Below are positions 40,453 to 49,634 of a stretch of 64,000 bases of DNA, one piece after another. Both the position numbers and the translations under genes were made by a program. The notes under the pieces are model-generated. The model was not told the origin of the DNA, did not search any database, and saw nothing but the letters and a program-made list of their open reading frames with translations. Numbering within the stretch: position 1 is the first letter of the stretch; each line of letters starts with the position of its first letter. The stretch is from Streptomyces tsukubensis (GTDB lineage: Bacteria > Actinomycetota > Actinomycetes > Streptomycetales > Streptomycetaceae): positions 7,068,001-7,132,000 of the forward strand of contig NZ_CP045178.1 of assembly GCF_009296025.1 (NCBI RefSeq), written 5' to 3'.

Positions 40453-42144
40453 TCACTGTTCGCGCAGCGGTACCGACAGGTAGGACGGGTCGGCCGCGGG
40501 TGAGGAGAAGGTCAGCTGCGCGCCGGACGGGTTGTGCTCGATGTAGAGCGGGTCGACCGTGTCGACGACCATCGCGAGGCGGTGTCCGGCCGGGACGTCG
40601 TAGGCCGTGGAGAACAGCTCCAGGTCCACGCCGAACGGCCGGCCGGGCGTCTTGCCGTGGAAGGTGTACGGCGCGTTGCTGACCAGCTTGCCGAGGCCGA
40701 GCGGCCCCACGTCGTACAGGTACGCGACGAGGGTGCCGCTCTCCTTGGTACTGGTGAGGGTCGTATGCAGTTTCGCCGTTCCCCGTACCCGCTGCTCGGT
40801 GCCGTACTTCTCCGACTGCCAGACGGCGGCGTAGCGGCGCGGCAGCAGCGGCACAGAGGCGATGGGCGGGATCCTCGTGAGCTGGTCGAGCGCGTTGGAG
40901 AGCAGCACGATGCCGCCGTTGGCGCCGGAGTCGACGTTGGCGTGGATGGTCGTGGTGCCCGCCAGGTCGAGTTTCTCGCGGTCGGGGCCGACCGATTTCC
41001 AGTCCGGATAGTTCTCGTAGCCGCCGCCCGAGCGGGACGAGATCTTGACGGGCTGTTCGCGGTCGACGCCGTTGTCCTCGCCCTTGAGGTAGTGGTCGAA
41101 CCAGCGCCGGGTGTCGGTCCAGGTGTCGTTGGGCAGGCCGAGGAGTCCGGTCAGCTCCGAGGTGGCGTGGTCGCCGGGGCGCAGTTCGAGTCGCTTGGGG
41201 ACGGTGAGCTTCTCGAAGAAGTCGGCGTACTGGTTGGGCGGGAAGATCGTGTCGCCCCAGGCGTTGCCCAGCAGCAGGGCCGCGCCGTTCTTGTTGAGGG
41301 CGTCGAGGTAGGTCGAGGGAGAGCGCTTCTTGCCCCAGGCGATCATCTCGTCCTCCTTGGCGAGATTGGAGCCGAGGAAGTCGCTCAGGATCTGCTGGAG
41401 TTCGGGTCCGGGCCGTCCCGTGAGGTAGCCGGAGCCGCCGAGGAGCGCCGCCGCCTGGGAGTGCTGGGTGCGTCCGCTGTAGATCGAGTCGATCAGGTCG
41501 CCCCACCCGCTGAGGGCCGCGACGGCCTTGACCCGCGGGTCGTGGGCGGCGGCGAGGAGACCGATCCCCGCTCCGTACGAGACACCCGCCATGCCTACCT
41601 TCCCGGGGTTCGCCGGGGTGTTGGCCAGGGTCCAGTCGATGACCTTGGACGCGTCACCGATGTCCTTCGGCCCGCCCACCTCGATCTCGCCGCCCGACTG
41701 CCAGAAGCCGCGCGAGTTGTAACTCACGACGACATAGCCGGTGTCGGCCAGTTTCTGCGCCTGCGCCAGGTACTCCACCTGCGGGATCGCCCAGCTCGTG
41801 GGCAGTATGACGACGGGGTGGCCGCCCGCGGGCGCGGCGCCGGACGGGGTGACGACATTGGCCTTGAGTACGGTGCCCCCGTCGCCCGGGATGTCGACGA
41901 AGCGGATGCCTGCCGTCGCCTGTGCGGCCTGCGCCGCCCTGGCGGTCCCGGGGGCGTCACCGGCCTGCGCCGGAGTGACCGCGGCTCCGGCGAGCAGCAG
42001 GGCGCAGAGCGCGCCCGCCGCCGTCGCGCGGGGGAGTCTCGCCGTCCGCGCCGAACGGCTGGGTGGCGGGCCGAGGCGGCGGCTCGGAGCCTGACGCCCC
42101 GGGGACCGGCCGAGCTGTCGGCCGGCCTTGCGCGGGTGTCCCAT
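40453..42144 (-). CDS. Secreted CocE/NonD-type (peptidase S15) alpha/beta hydrolase
   Basis: 563 residues. The N-terminus is long and Arg-rich, followed by a hydrophobic signal segment (GALCALLLAGAAVTPAQA, cleavage near residue 62), so it is exported. The catalytic domain has the nucleophile elbow GVSYGAG, an upstream SYNSRGFWQSGGE strand and a late GDHATSE His region. The C-terminal jelly-roll (GTAKLHTTLTSTKESGTLVAYLYDVGP, FGVDLELFSTAYDVPAGHRLAMVVDTVDP) is that of X-Pro dipeptidyl-peptidase or CocE acyl hydrolases. The substrate (peptide or acyl ester) cannot be decided. A cluster of CGGTAA boxes lies just upstream. Confidence 0.88.
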   Translation of the reverse strand: MGHPRKAGRQLGRSPGRQAPSRRLGPPPSRSARTARLPRATAAGALCALLLAGAAVTPAQAGDAPGTARAAQAAQATAGIRFVDIPGDGGTVLKANVVTPSGAAPAGGHPVVILPTSWAIPQVEYLAQAQKLADTGYVVVSYNSRGFWQSGGEIEVGGPKDIGDASKVIDWTLANTPANPGKVGMAGVSYGAGIGLLAAAHDPRVKAVAALSGWGDLIDSIYSGRTQHSQAAALLGGSGYLTGRPGPELQQILSDFLGSNLAKEDEMIAWGKKRSPSTYLDALNKNGAALLLGNAWGDTIFPPNQYADFFEKLTVPKRLELRPGDHATSELTGLLGLPNDTWTDTRRWFDHYLKGEDNGVDREQPVKISSRSGGGYENYPDWKSVGPDREKLDLAGTTTIHANVDSGANGGIVLLSNALDQLTRIPPIASVPLLPRRYAAVWQSEKYGTEQRVRGTAKLHTTLTSTKESGTLVAYLYDVGPLGLGKLVSNAPYTFHGKTPGRPFGVDLELFSTAYDVPAGHRLAMVVDTVDPLYIEHNPSGAQLTFSSPAADPSYLSVPLREQ

Positions 42145-42181
42145 GGGTCACTCCTCACTACGGGCGAGTGATGCAAAGTGA

Positions 42182-42243
42182 CCCGACGGTAACCTTGATG
42201 GATTACCCCCGGTAACCCGTCGGTAAGTTACGCGCCGGTAACG
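42182..42243 (-). promoter_or_regulatory. Clustered CGGTAA boxes upstream of the S15 hydrolase
   Basis: Four CGGTAA hexamers occur within 60 bp (42187, 42211, 42222, 42235), together with a GTAAGTTAC palindrome, 40-100 bp upstream of the hydrolase start. The spacing looks like a multi-site operator or repeated binding boxes. No regulator is adjacent. Confidence 0.45.
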
Positions 42244-42419
42244 ATTGCTCGTCCCTCCGGACGCCGTAGTGAGGGGAGTTCGCGCCGCGCCCCTTCCCCA
42301 CCGTCGAGCCCGGCGGTTCGCACGCCGGGCAGCCCCATGGCTCGTACACCGTCGGCCCGGACGGCTCGTACACCGTCGGCCCGCCGGCTGTCACCTCGTC
42401 GCGCCCCGTCCGACAGCTG

Positions 42420-42767
42420 TCACACCGCCGTGCCGGACGGCCGAAGCGTCGGGGAGACAGAACCGCGTACGACCAGGGTCAGGGCGGAGAGCACCGCGGC
42501 GTTGATGGCGCCGATGGTCGCCTGCGACACGTCGTAGCCGAACGCCGCCACGAGCACGGCGCCAGCGGAGACGACCGCGGTGAAGGCCGCCGGGGCGATG
42601 GGGCGCGTCATCCAGGCGGCGGCCGCACCGAGCAGCGCCGTGGCGAAGCCGACGATGGCCGCCGCCGCTTCGGGACTCAGCCCGGTCAGCCCGAGACTCA
42701 CGACCAGGCCGAGCACGGCCGACAGGGTGTGGAGAAGCACGACCGGCTCATAGCCGAAGATCTTCAT
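42420..42767 (-). CDS. Small membrane protein, holin-like size
   Basis: 115 residues with about three or four hydrophobic helices: VVLLHTLSAVLGLVVSLGL, AAAAIVGFATALLGAAAAWM, APAAFTAVVSAGAVLVAAFG and a last helix ending before a polar tail. There is no signal peptide and few charged residues. Size and layout recall phage-type holins, but it matches no family I know. It follows a LysM-like gene fragment on the same strand, so it could belong to a decayed lysis-type cassette. Confidence 0.55.
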   Translation of the reverse strand: MKIFGYEPVVLLHTLSAVLGLVVSLGLTGLSPEAAAAIVGFATALLGAAAAWMTRPIAPAAFTAVVSAGAVLVAAFGYDVSQATIGAINAAVLSALTLVVRGSVSPTLRPSGTAV

Positions 42768-42777
42768 CGGGGCTGCC

Positions 42778-42900
42778 TCACTTCCAGGGGACCTTCAGGG
42801 CCTGGCCGGGGGAGATCCGGTGGGGCTGCCCGCTGGAGCGGGCCTTCGACGGATGTCCGGTCAGGGAAGGTACGGCCCCGGCGCCGGCCCTCGGATCGAG
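42778..42900 (-). pseudogene. Possible LysM-domain C-terminal fragment
   Basis: The minus-strand frame ending at 42778 reads RSSGQPHRISPGQALKVPWK, which fits the end of a LysM peptidoglycan-binding repeat (HRI-x-PGQ-x-L-x-VP). Upstream, the frame becomes Arg/Ala-rich without LysM features, so at most a remnant is present. The stop lies 10 bp before the small membrane protein. Confidence 0.3.
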
Positions 42901-43137
42901 GGGCTCCGCCGGAGCCCACCGTCTACGACGATAGGGCGGACAGCCGCCCGCGGCCCCGTCCTCGCAAGGGCTTCCGGTCCGCGCTCGGCCGTGCGTGTCG
43001 GACGCGGCTCCCTCCTGGCGGGGTGGGCGGCCCCTGCCGAAACGGCCCCCGAGGGGCGCTCTGAGGTTCGAGGTTGTTCTGGCGGCGGGGGACGTGCGAA
43101 GTTACGCTGCGCGGACGGCTGTTGACCGGAGGTACGG

Positions 43138-44967
43138 ATGCGTCGCCCATTCGCACGAAACAAGCCCGCCCTCTCCCTGCTCTCGGCGTGCGCCGTCACC
43201 GCGGGGCTGCTCACCGCGGGAGCGGCGCCACCCGCGGTCGCCACGCCGGGCGCGGCGACCGTGAGATCCCCGCACAAGGAGCCCGTCGCCACCGGCTACG
43301 GCGGCGCCGTCTCCAGCGTCGACGCCGACGCCTCCGCCGCCGGGATCGAGGTGCTGCGCAAGGGCGGCAACGCCGTGGACGCGGCCGTCGCCACCGCCGC
43401 CGCCCTCGGGGTCACCGAGCCCTACTCCGCGGGGCTCGGCGGCGGAGGGTACTTCGTGTACTACGACGCGAGGACCCACCGCGTGCACACCCTCGACGGA
43501 CGCGAGACCGCCCCGCTGAGCGCCGACGCCGATCTCTTCGTGGAGAACGGCAAGCCCATTCCGTTCGCGGACGCGGTCACGAGCGGCCTGGGCGTCGGCA
43601 CTCCGGGCACCCCCGCCACCTGGCGGGACGCCCTGCGCGCGTGGGGCGGCAAGTCGCTGCGCCAGGTGCTCGCACCGGCCACCAAGCTCGCGCGGAACGG
43701 CTTCACCGTCGACGAGACGTTCCGCTCACAGACCGCCTCGAACGAGGAACGGTTCGCCGACTTCCCCGCCACGGCGGAGCTGTTCCTGCCGGGCGGGGCA
43801 CCCCCGAAGGTCGGTTCCACGCTGAAGAACCCCGACCTCGCGCGGACCTACGACGAGCTGAGCCGCAAGGGGATGGACCCGCTCTACAAGGGCGACATCG
43901 CCGAGGACATCGTCCGTACCGTCAACAAGCCGCCGCTCGACCCGGCCTCCGACCGTGTCGCCCGCCCCGGCGACCTCACCCGCAAGGACCTCCGGTCCTA
44001 CGCGGCGAAGCGTCAGGCGCCGACCAGGACCGGCTACCGGGGCCTGGACGTCTACTCCATCGCCCCGTCCTCCTCCGGCGGTACGACCGTCGGCGAGGCC
44101 CTCAACATCCTGGAGCGCACGAACCTCTCCAAGGCCTCCCGCGAGAAATACCTGCACCGCTACATCGAGGCGAGCCGCATCGCCTTCGCCGACCGGGGCC
44201 GCTGGGTCGGTGACCCCGTCTTCGAATCCGTACCGGCCAAGGGGCTGCTCTCCCAGCGGTTCGCCGACGCGCGCTCCTGCCTCATCAAGGACGACGCCGT
44301 ACTGGAGAGTCCCCTCGCCCCCGGAGACCCGCGCCACCCTGCGGCCTGCTCGACGGCGGGCGAGGCGGCGCCCACGACCTACGAGGGCGAGAACACCACG
44401 CACCTCACCACGGCCGACAAGTGGGGCAACGTCGTCTCCTACACCCTCACCATCGAACAGACCGGTGGCAGTGGGATCACCGTCCCCGGCAGGGGCTTCC
44501 TGCTCAACAACGAACTCACCGACTTCTCCTTCGCGCCCGCCGACCCGGCCGTGCACGACCCGAACCTGCCGGGGCCCGGCAAGCGCCCGCGCTCCTCGAT
44601 CGCGCCGACCATCGTCCTCGACCACGGAGCGCCCGTCCTCGCCCTCGGCTCGCCGGGTGGCGCGACCATCATCACCACCGTGCTCCAGACGCTCACCAAC
44701 TTCGTGGACCGCGGGATGCCCCTGGTGGACGCCATCGCCGCACCGCGCGCCAGTCAGCGCAACGCGGCCTCCACGGAACTCGAACCAGGACTGTGGAACA
44801 GCCCGGTCCGAGGGAAACTCACCGCGATCGGGCACTCCTTCACCCAGAACCCCGAGATCGGCGCGGCCACCGGCGTGCAGCGGCTGAAGGACGGACGCTG
44901 GCTGGCGGCGGCCGAGACGCAGCGCAGGGGCGGCGGCTCGGCGATGGTGGTGCGCCCGTCGCGCTGA
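43138..44967 (+). CDS. ggt: Gamma-glutamyltransferase
   Basis: 609 residues with a signal peptide (AAPPAVATP region, cleavage near residue 36) and GGAGG 7 nt before the start. The Ntn-hydrolase precursor is complete: AAGIEVLRKGGNAVDAAVA, PYSAGLGGGGYFVYYD, then the autocleavage site N-T-T-H, where Thr420 becomes the nucleophile of the small subunit, followed by DKWGNVVSYT and the GSPGGATIITTV block. The enzyme transfers or hydrolyses gamma-glutamyl groups from glutathione-like or polyglutamate substrates outside the cell. Confidence 0.95.
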   Translation: MRRPFARNKPALSLLSACAVTAGLLTAGAAPPAVATPGAATVRSPHKEPVATGYGGAVSSVDADASAAGIEVLRKGGNAVDAAVATAAALGVTEPYSAGLGGGGYFVYYDARTHRVHTLDGRETAPLSADADLFVENGKPIPFADAVTSGLGVGTPGTPATWRDALRAWGGKSLRQVLAPATKLARNGFTVDETFRSQTASNEERFADFPATAELFLPGGAPPKVGSTLKNPDLARTYDELSRKGMDPLYKGDIAEDIVRTVNKPPLDPASDRVARPGDLTRKDLRSYAAKRQAPTRTGYRGLDVYSIAPSSSGGTTVGEALNILERTNLSKASREKYLHRYIEASRIAFADRGRWVGDPVFESVPAKGLLSQRFADARSCLIKDDAVLESPLAPGDPRHPAACSTAGEAAPTTYEGENTTHLTTADKWGNVVSYTLTIEQTGGSGITVPGRGFLLNNELTDFSFAPADPAVHDPNLPGPGKRPRSSIAPTIVLDHGAPVLALGSPGGATIITTVLQTLTNFVDRGMPLVDAIAAPRASQRNAASTELEPGLWNSPVRGKLTAIGHSFTQNPEIGAATGVQRLKDGRWLAAAETQRRGGGSAMVVRPSR

Positions 44968-45106
44968 CGCCCGTCACCCCGACGGGCGTCACGCCGACGT
45001 CCGTCACGTTGAGGCCATCACGTTGAGGCCCGTCACCCCGACGGGCGTGGGAGTCAGGAGGGGCGCGAAGGGCGCGGGGACCGCGGCGGGGGCGCGGTCC
45101 CCGCGT

Positions 45107-45805
45107 TCAGTCCTCCGTCTTCTCCCGCAGTACGTTGCCGTCCTTGGCGGAGATGTCGACCTCGGTCTCCTGATAGGTCCGGGGCGCCACGACGGAGACC
45201 TGCCACACAGGCCGGCCCCGCTCGTCGTCCAGATCGATGTGGACGGGGGTGCCCGGACTGCGCTCCGCCGCCTTGTCCGCCGCCTGCGCGGCCGTGATGG
45301 TGCTCGCGTCCAGCAGCTCCATACGTTCCGAGCGGTCCTCCGAGTCGTTGTCGTCGGAGCCGCTCAGCGCGCCCGCCTTACCGGTGTCGGCCGCGACGCG
45401 CACCATGAACGCGGTGCCGTCCTTCTCCACCAGGGTGCCCTCCCAGTAGGGCGTCCCTCGCCCCGACCTTTCGAGTTCCAGCTCGCTGAGGCGGGTTCCC
45501 GACTTCACGGCCAGTGCCGTCTTCGCGGCGTCGGCCGCCTTGACCTTGGTGGCGGCCAGCAGGTCGGCGTGTTCCCTGGCGTCGTCGTCGAGCGAAGGTG
45601 AGCCGGTGGGGGAGACGGAGGGCGAGCCCGAGGCGGCGGAACCGTTGGTGGACGCGGCGCCGGAGGCTTGCCCGCCGCTGTCGGAACCACCGCCGTCCGA
45701 GCCTCCGCAGGCCGTGACGGTCAGGGCGCAGGCCGCGACGGTGACGAGCGTGGCCAGCGCACGGGCCGGCCGACGACGCGGGGCAGGACGGTGTGTGGGG
45801 TTCAT
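45107..45805 (-). CDS. PepSY-domain lipoprotein
   Basis: 232 residues from the ATG at 45805, with an AGAGGGAA ribosome site. The lipoprotein signal ends in the lipobox VTAC, followed by a Gly/Ser-rich linker of about 45 residues. Two PepSY-like units follow (KAADAAKTALAVKSGTRLSELELE...YWEGTLVEKDGTAFMVRVAADTG, and AAQAADKAAERSPGTPVHIDLDDERGRPVWQVSVV...EVDISAKDG). PepSY lipoproteins are thought to restrain secreted peptidases or bind the cell wall. Convergent with ggt; the gap between them has short Thr/Pro-type repeats. Confidence 0.85.
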   Translation of the reverse strand: MNPTHRPAPRRRPARALATLVTVAACALTVTACGGSDGGGSDSGGQASGAASTNGSAASGSPSVSPTGSPSLDDDAREHADLLAATKVKAADAAKTALAVKSGTRLSELELERSGRGTPYWEGTLVEKDGTAFMVRVAADTGKAGALSGSDDNDSEDRSERMELLDASTITAAQAADKAAERSPGTPVHIDLDDERGRPVWQVSVVAPRTYQETEVDISAKDGNVLREKTED

Positions 45806-46069
45806 ACGGGGGTTCCCTCTTCGTGGTCGGCGGTGAGGCGGGTACCCCTGCACCTTCGCCCGTAGCGGGCGGGTCAAAACGGAAGAACACGTAAGAAAGA
45901 CCCGAATGTGTCAGCCGCTCGGGGTGAACTCACCGTCACATGGGAGATCGGACGTGAACCACCGTCCTCAACCCTCGCAATCCGCAACGCCCGTATCCGC
46001 CTCGCGTTCTCAGCCCTCGCGCTCTCAGCTCTTCTGTCCTCGGTCCTCGTGTCCTCAGCCCTGGTGTCC

Positions 46070-46276
46070 TCAGCCCTCGTAGGGAGTGGCGTGGGAGACG
46101 GCCGGGGGCCCGGTCCGTGCGCCCTCGTGCGGTTCCGCCCGCTTGCCCTGCTTGCCGCGGCTCATCTCGATGCGCACGGGTACGGCCACACAGGTGACCG
46201 CCGTCGCGAGCAGCGCGGCGATCAGCAGGAGCCAGTCGAGGCCGGGAACGGCCCCTGTCGGCGCGAGATGTGTCAT
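46070..46276 (-). CDS. Small single-pass membrane protein
   Basis: 68 residues from the ATG at 46276 with GAGGA upstream. One hydrophobic helix (LDWLLLIAALLATAVTCVAVPV) follows a short outside segment; the inner tail is basic and Pro/Ala-rich. No family recognised. Downstream, short tandem TCCTCAGCC-like repeats (about 46010-46080) continue from its 3' end. Confidence 0.5.
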   Translation of the reverse strand: MTHLAPTGAVPGLDWLLLIAALLATAVTCVAVPVRIEMSRGKQGKRAEPHEGARTGPPAVSHATPYEG

Positions 46277-46525
46277 GTCGTCTCTTCCTCTTCCCGCCGC
46301 CGACGCGGCCCTCCGGCCGTGCGGGTACTTGGCCGCACGATTCGCGTGGTCGCGTGATCTCGTGCCCGCCGGACACCGATACATGCGCGCCCGGGGAGAG
46401 CCACGGCCGCGGCGGTCCCGTGCGGGGCCCACCTCGCACTGCCCCGCCGGGCCCCGGGCCGGGGCGGCGCACTCCGGGGGCGCGACAATCGACCCCTTCC
46501 CGCGCCCCCCGGTGCGATGTCGCTG
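46277..46525. other. Gap without a gene
   Basis: No convincing coding sequence; together with the adjoining MITE-like copy this makes a 413-bp gene-free stretch up to the PPOX gene. Confidence 0.5.
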
Positions 46526-46602
46526 AGGGGTCCTCGCGACAGGGGAGTCCGATCAGCCCCCCGCGGCTCGGGCGCCCCTGCGCCCCTGCCGCAAGGACCC
46601 CT
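46526..46602. mobile_element. MITE-like palindromic element, copy 2 (77 bp, internally deleted)
   Basis: Terminal repeats at 46526-46545 and 46583-46602 are 18 of 20 matching and nearly identical to those of copy 1. The left interior GGGGAGTCCGATCAG matches the right arm of copy 1 in reverse, and the right interior CCGCGGCTCGGGCGCCCCT matches its left arm. The central hairpin is missing and an 8-bp GCGCCCCT duplication is present. So copy 2 is copy 1 with the centre deleted, in opposite orientation. Confidence 0.7.
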
Positions 46603-46689
46603 AAACCCCTGAACTCAGGGTTTCACACGCCTGGTTGACGTAGACATGATGTGCCCCTGAGCGGCGCTCACGGGACTTAGGATCGGTTC

Positions 46690-47091
46690 ATGGTCCTCAA
46701 AGAGCTCGGCAGCGCCAAGTACGTGAACATCACCACCTACCGCAAGGACGGCAGCGCCGTCGCCACACCCGTATGGGTCGCCCCCGACGGCGAGAAGCTC
46801 ATCGTCTGGACGCGCGACGACTCCTGGAAGGTCAAACGGATCAAGCGTGACCCCCGCGTCGAAGTGGCCGCCTGTGACGCCCGGGGCCGGGTCAAGGAAG
46901 GCGCGGCCCGTGCGCACGGCGCAGCCGAGGTGCTCCCCAAGTCGGAGCTGACACGCGCGCGGAAACTGCTCTCCCGCAAGTACACCTGGCAGTTCTGGCT
47001 GCTGGACACCCCCGCCACGCTCTTCAGGCGCGGAAAGCGTCCGCACGTCGCCATCTCGATCGCGTTGGGCGCCAAGGCCGAGGCCGATTAG
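46690..47091 (+). CDS. PPOX-class F420/FMN-dependent oxidoreductase
   Basis: 133 residues. Split-beta-barrel flavin/F420 fold of the PNPOx-like family: YVNITTYRKDGSAVATPVWVAPDGEKLIVWTRDDSWKVKRIKRDPRVEVAACDARG, ending in a Trp/Phe-rich strand. Such small proteins bind F420, FMN or haem and reduce small molecules; the substrate is unknown. Standalone gene just after the MITE-like copy. Confidence 0.85.
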   Translation: MVLKELGSAKYVNITTYRKDGSAVATPVWVAPDGEKLIVWTRDDSWKVKRIKRDPRVEVAACDARGRVKEGAARAHGAAEVLPKSELTRARKLLSRKYTWQFWLLDTPATLFRRGKRPHVAISIALGAKAEAD

Positions 47092-47320
47092 CACGGGTCG
47101 GTGCGGGTCGGCGCGAAGCACCGGCGCCGCTGAGTCGAGCGATCCGCTCCTGGCACGCCCGGCTCCGTGGGCCTGTCGCCCGCACGGGTGTGAAACGTGA
47201 TCGACTTCAGCCGTGCACCTCGATGGTCTTGCCCCGCGCTGTGGAGGGGCTTACGTTCGTGCTTCCACGCCACGTCTACGGGCGTAGAAGCTCTCTGACG
47301 TCCCGTCGAAGGAGCAGGCC

Positions 47321-48163
47321 ATGGCTGACGTCGTACGCGCCGCACTCGTTCAGGCGACCTGGACAGGCGACACCGAATCCATGATCGCCAAGCATGAGGA
47401 ACACGCCCGCGAGGCCGCCCGCCAGGGCGCGAAGATCATCGGTTTCCAGGAAGTCTTCAACGCCCCCTACTTCTGCCAGGTGCAGGACGACGAGCACTAC
47501 CGGTGGGCGGAGCGAGTACCGGACGGGCCGACCGTGACCCGGATGCGGGAGCTGGCCAGGGAGACCGGCCTGGTGATCGTCGTCCCGGTCTTCGAGGTCG
47601 AGCAGTCCGGCTTCTACTTCAACACCGCGGCCGTGATCGACGCGGACGGCAGCTACCTCGGCAAGTACCGCAAGCACCACATCCCCCAGGTCAAGGGATT
47701 CTGGGAGAAGTTCTACTTCAAACCGGGCAACCTCGGCTGGCCCGTCTTCGACACCGCCGCCGGCCGCGTCGGTGTCTACATCTGCTACGACAGGCACTTC
47801 CCCGAGGGGTGGCGCCAACTCGGTCTGAACGGCGCCCAGATCGTCTACAATCCGTCTGCGACCTCCCGCGGACTCTCCGCCTATCTCTGGCAGCTCGAAC
47901 AGCCCGCCGCGGCCGTCGCCAACGCGTACTACGTCGCCGCGATCAACCGCGTCGGTCAGGAGGAGTACGGCGACAACGACTTCTACGGCACCAGCTACTT
48001 CGTGGACCCGCGCGGCCAGTTCGTCGGTGACCCCGCGGGCGACAAGACCGAGGAACTGGTCGTACGCGACCTCGACCTCGCCCTCATCGACGAGGTCCGC
48101 CACCAGTGGGCCTTCTACCGCGACCGCCGCCCCGACGCGTACCAGGGACTGGTGAACCCGTGA
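47321..48163 (+). CDS. Beta-ureidopropionase (nitrilase superfamily)
   Basis: 280 residues; GAAGGAG lies before the start. The nitrilase triad is in place: Glu44 (FQEVFNAPYF), Lys118 (KYRKHHIP), Cys155 (YICYDRHFPE). PYFCQVQDDEHYRWAE and the Y-x-GTSYFVDPRG end are typical of the N-carbamoyl-beta-alanine amidohydrolase/N-carbamoylputrescine branch. It catalyses the last step of reductive pyrimidine breakdown, releasing beta-alanine, CO2 and ammonia. It heads a four-gene operon and overlaps the next start by GTGA. Confidence 0.88.
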   Translation: MADVVRAALVQATWTGDTESMIAKHEEHAREAARQGAKIIGFQEVFNAPYFCQVQDDEHYRWAERVPDGPTVTRMRELARETGLVIVVPVFEVEQSGFYFNTAAVIDADGSYLGKYRKHHIPQVKGFWEKFYFKPGNLGWPVFDTAAGRVGVYICYDRHFPEGWRQLGLNGAQIVYNPSATSRGLSAYLWQLEQPAAAVANAYYVAAINRVGQEEYGDNDFYGTSYFVDPRGQFVGDPAGDKTEELVVRDLDLALIDEVRHQWAFYRDRRPDAYQGLVNP

Positions 48164-49443
48164 CCCCCCTGCACGCCAGGCACCGCGCCGTACTGCCCGA
48201 CTGGCTCGCGCTCTACTACGCGGACCCCATCGAGATCACCCACGGCGAGGGCCGCCACGTGTGGGACGCGTCGGGGAGGAAGTACCTCGACTTCTTCGGC
48301 GGGATCCTCACCACGATGACCGCGCACGCGCTGCCCGAGGTCACCAAGGCGGTCGCGGAACAGGCCGGCAGGATCGTCCACTCCTCGACGCTCTACCTCA
48401 ACCGCCCGATGGTGGAGCTGGCGGAGCGGGTCGCCACCCTCTCCGGCATCCCCGACGCCCGTGTCTTCTTCACCGCGTCGGGCACCGAGGCCAACGACAC
48501 CGCCCTGCTGCTCGCGACCGCCCACCGACGCTCCAACCAGATCCTGGCGATGCGCAACAGCTACCACGGCAGGTCCTTCTCCGCCGTCGGCATCACCGGC
48601 AACGGAGGCTGGTCGCCGACCAGTCTCTCGCCGCTCCAGACTCTGTACGTCCACGGTGGCGTCCGCACCCGAGGCCCCTTCGCCGGCCTGGGTGACGCGG
48701 AGTTCACGGCGGCCTGCGTCGCCGACCTCAAGGACCTGCTGGGCCAGGTACGCGGGGGAGTGGCCGCGCTCATCGCGGAACCCGTCCAGGGTGTCGGCGG
48801 ATTCACGTCACCGCCCGACGGCCTCTTCGCCGCCTTCCGTGACGTACTGAACGAGCACGGCATCCTCTGGATCTCCGACGAGGTGCAGACCGGCTGGGGC
48901 AGGACGGGCGACAACTTCTGGGGCTGGCAGGCCCACGGGAGGTCGGGGCCGCCCGACATCCTGACCTTCGCCAAGGGCATCGGCAACGGCATGTCCATCG
49001 GCGGGGTCGTCGCCTCCGCCGAGATCATGAACTGCCTCGACGCCAACTCCATCTCGACCTTCGGCGGTTCACCCGTCACCTTGGCCGCGGGCCTCGCCAA
49101 CCTCACCTACCTGCTCGACCACGACCTCCAGGGCAACGCCCGCAGAGTCGGCGGCCTGCTCATCGAGCGGCTGCGTGGAGCGGCGGCCCGTGCCTCCTAC
49201 GTACGGGAAGTACGGGGCCGGGGCCTGATGATCGGGGTCGAACTCGCGAGGCCGAGCACCGGCGAAGCGGCGCCCGAGGCGGCCACGGCGGTTCTGGAGG
49301 CGGCGCGCGAGGGAGGGCTGCTCATCGGCAAGGGCGGCGGCCACGACACCAGTGTGCTGCGCATCGCCCCACCGCTCAGCCTCACCGTGGCGGAGGCGGA
49401 GGAGGGCGCCGCCATCCTGGACACGGCCCTGCGCGGGATCTGA
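48160..49443 (+). CDS. Class III aminotransferase (beta-alanine transaminase type)
   Basis: 427 residues from the GTG at 48160. Fold-type I PLP enzyme: RKYLDFFGGILT, FTASGTEANDTALLLA, NSYHGRS, the PLP-Asp segment WISDEVQTGWGRTG, and the Schiff-base Lys in TFAKGIGNGMS, then STFGGSPVTLAAGLA. It resembles beta-alanine/4-aminobutyrate:pyruvate transaminases and AGXT2-like enzymes. Downstream of beta-ureidopropionase it should convert beta-alanine (or aminoisobutyrate) to the semialdehyde. Confidence 0.88.
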   Translation: MTPLHARHRAVLPDWLALYYADPIEITHGEGRHVWDASGRKYLDFFGGILTTMTAHALPEVTKAVAEQAGRIVHSSTLYLNRPMVELAERVATLSGIPDARVFFTASGTEANDTALLLATAHRRSNQILAMRNSYHGRSFSAVGITGNGGWSPTSLSPLQTLYVHGGVRTRGPFAGLGDAEFTAACVADLKDLLGQVRGGVAALIAEPVQGVGGFTSPPDGLFAAFRDVLNEHGILWISDEVQTGWGRTGDNFWGWQAHGRSGPPDILTFAKGIGNGMSIGGVVASAEIMNCLDANSISTFGGSPVTLAAGLANLTYLLDHDLQGNARRVGGLLIERLRGAAARASYVREVRGRGLMIGVELARPSTGEAAPEAATAVLEAAREGGLLIGKGGGHDTSVLRIAPPLSLTVAEAEEGAAILDTALRGI

Positions 49444-49634
49444 GGCGGGAGCTCAAGCGGGCCCTCGGGCACTTCAGGACCGCCGGAGCTTCCGGCTCCC
49501 CGGAGCCTGTAATTCCCCGGCCCTTCCAGTTCCCCCGGCACTTCCTGTTCCCCGACGTTCGCAGTTCCCCGGCACTTCCACGCCGCCGGTACTTCCACGC
49601 CTCCAGAACTCTCACGCATCGCAGAAGGAGGACC
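49444..49634 (+). repeat. Degenerate CTTCC-rich repeats between transaminase and dihydropyrimidinase genes
   Basis: The 191-bp gap consists largely of degenerate units reading GCACTTCC-R-N-TTCCCCGG. The last part carries a very good ribosome site (AGAAGGAGGACC) for the dihydropyrimidinase. No gene is seen. Confidence 0.5.

Noticed and set aside
45908..46357. Plus-strand 149-codon frame over the small membrane protein
   Set aside because: Its sequence is mostly translated tandem repeat (LLSSVLVSSALV-type), and the minus-strand gene has a good ribosome site.
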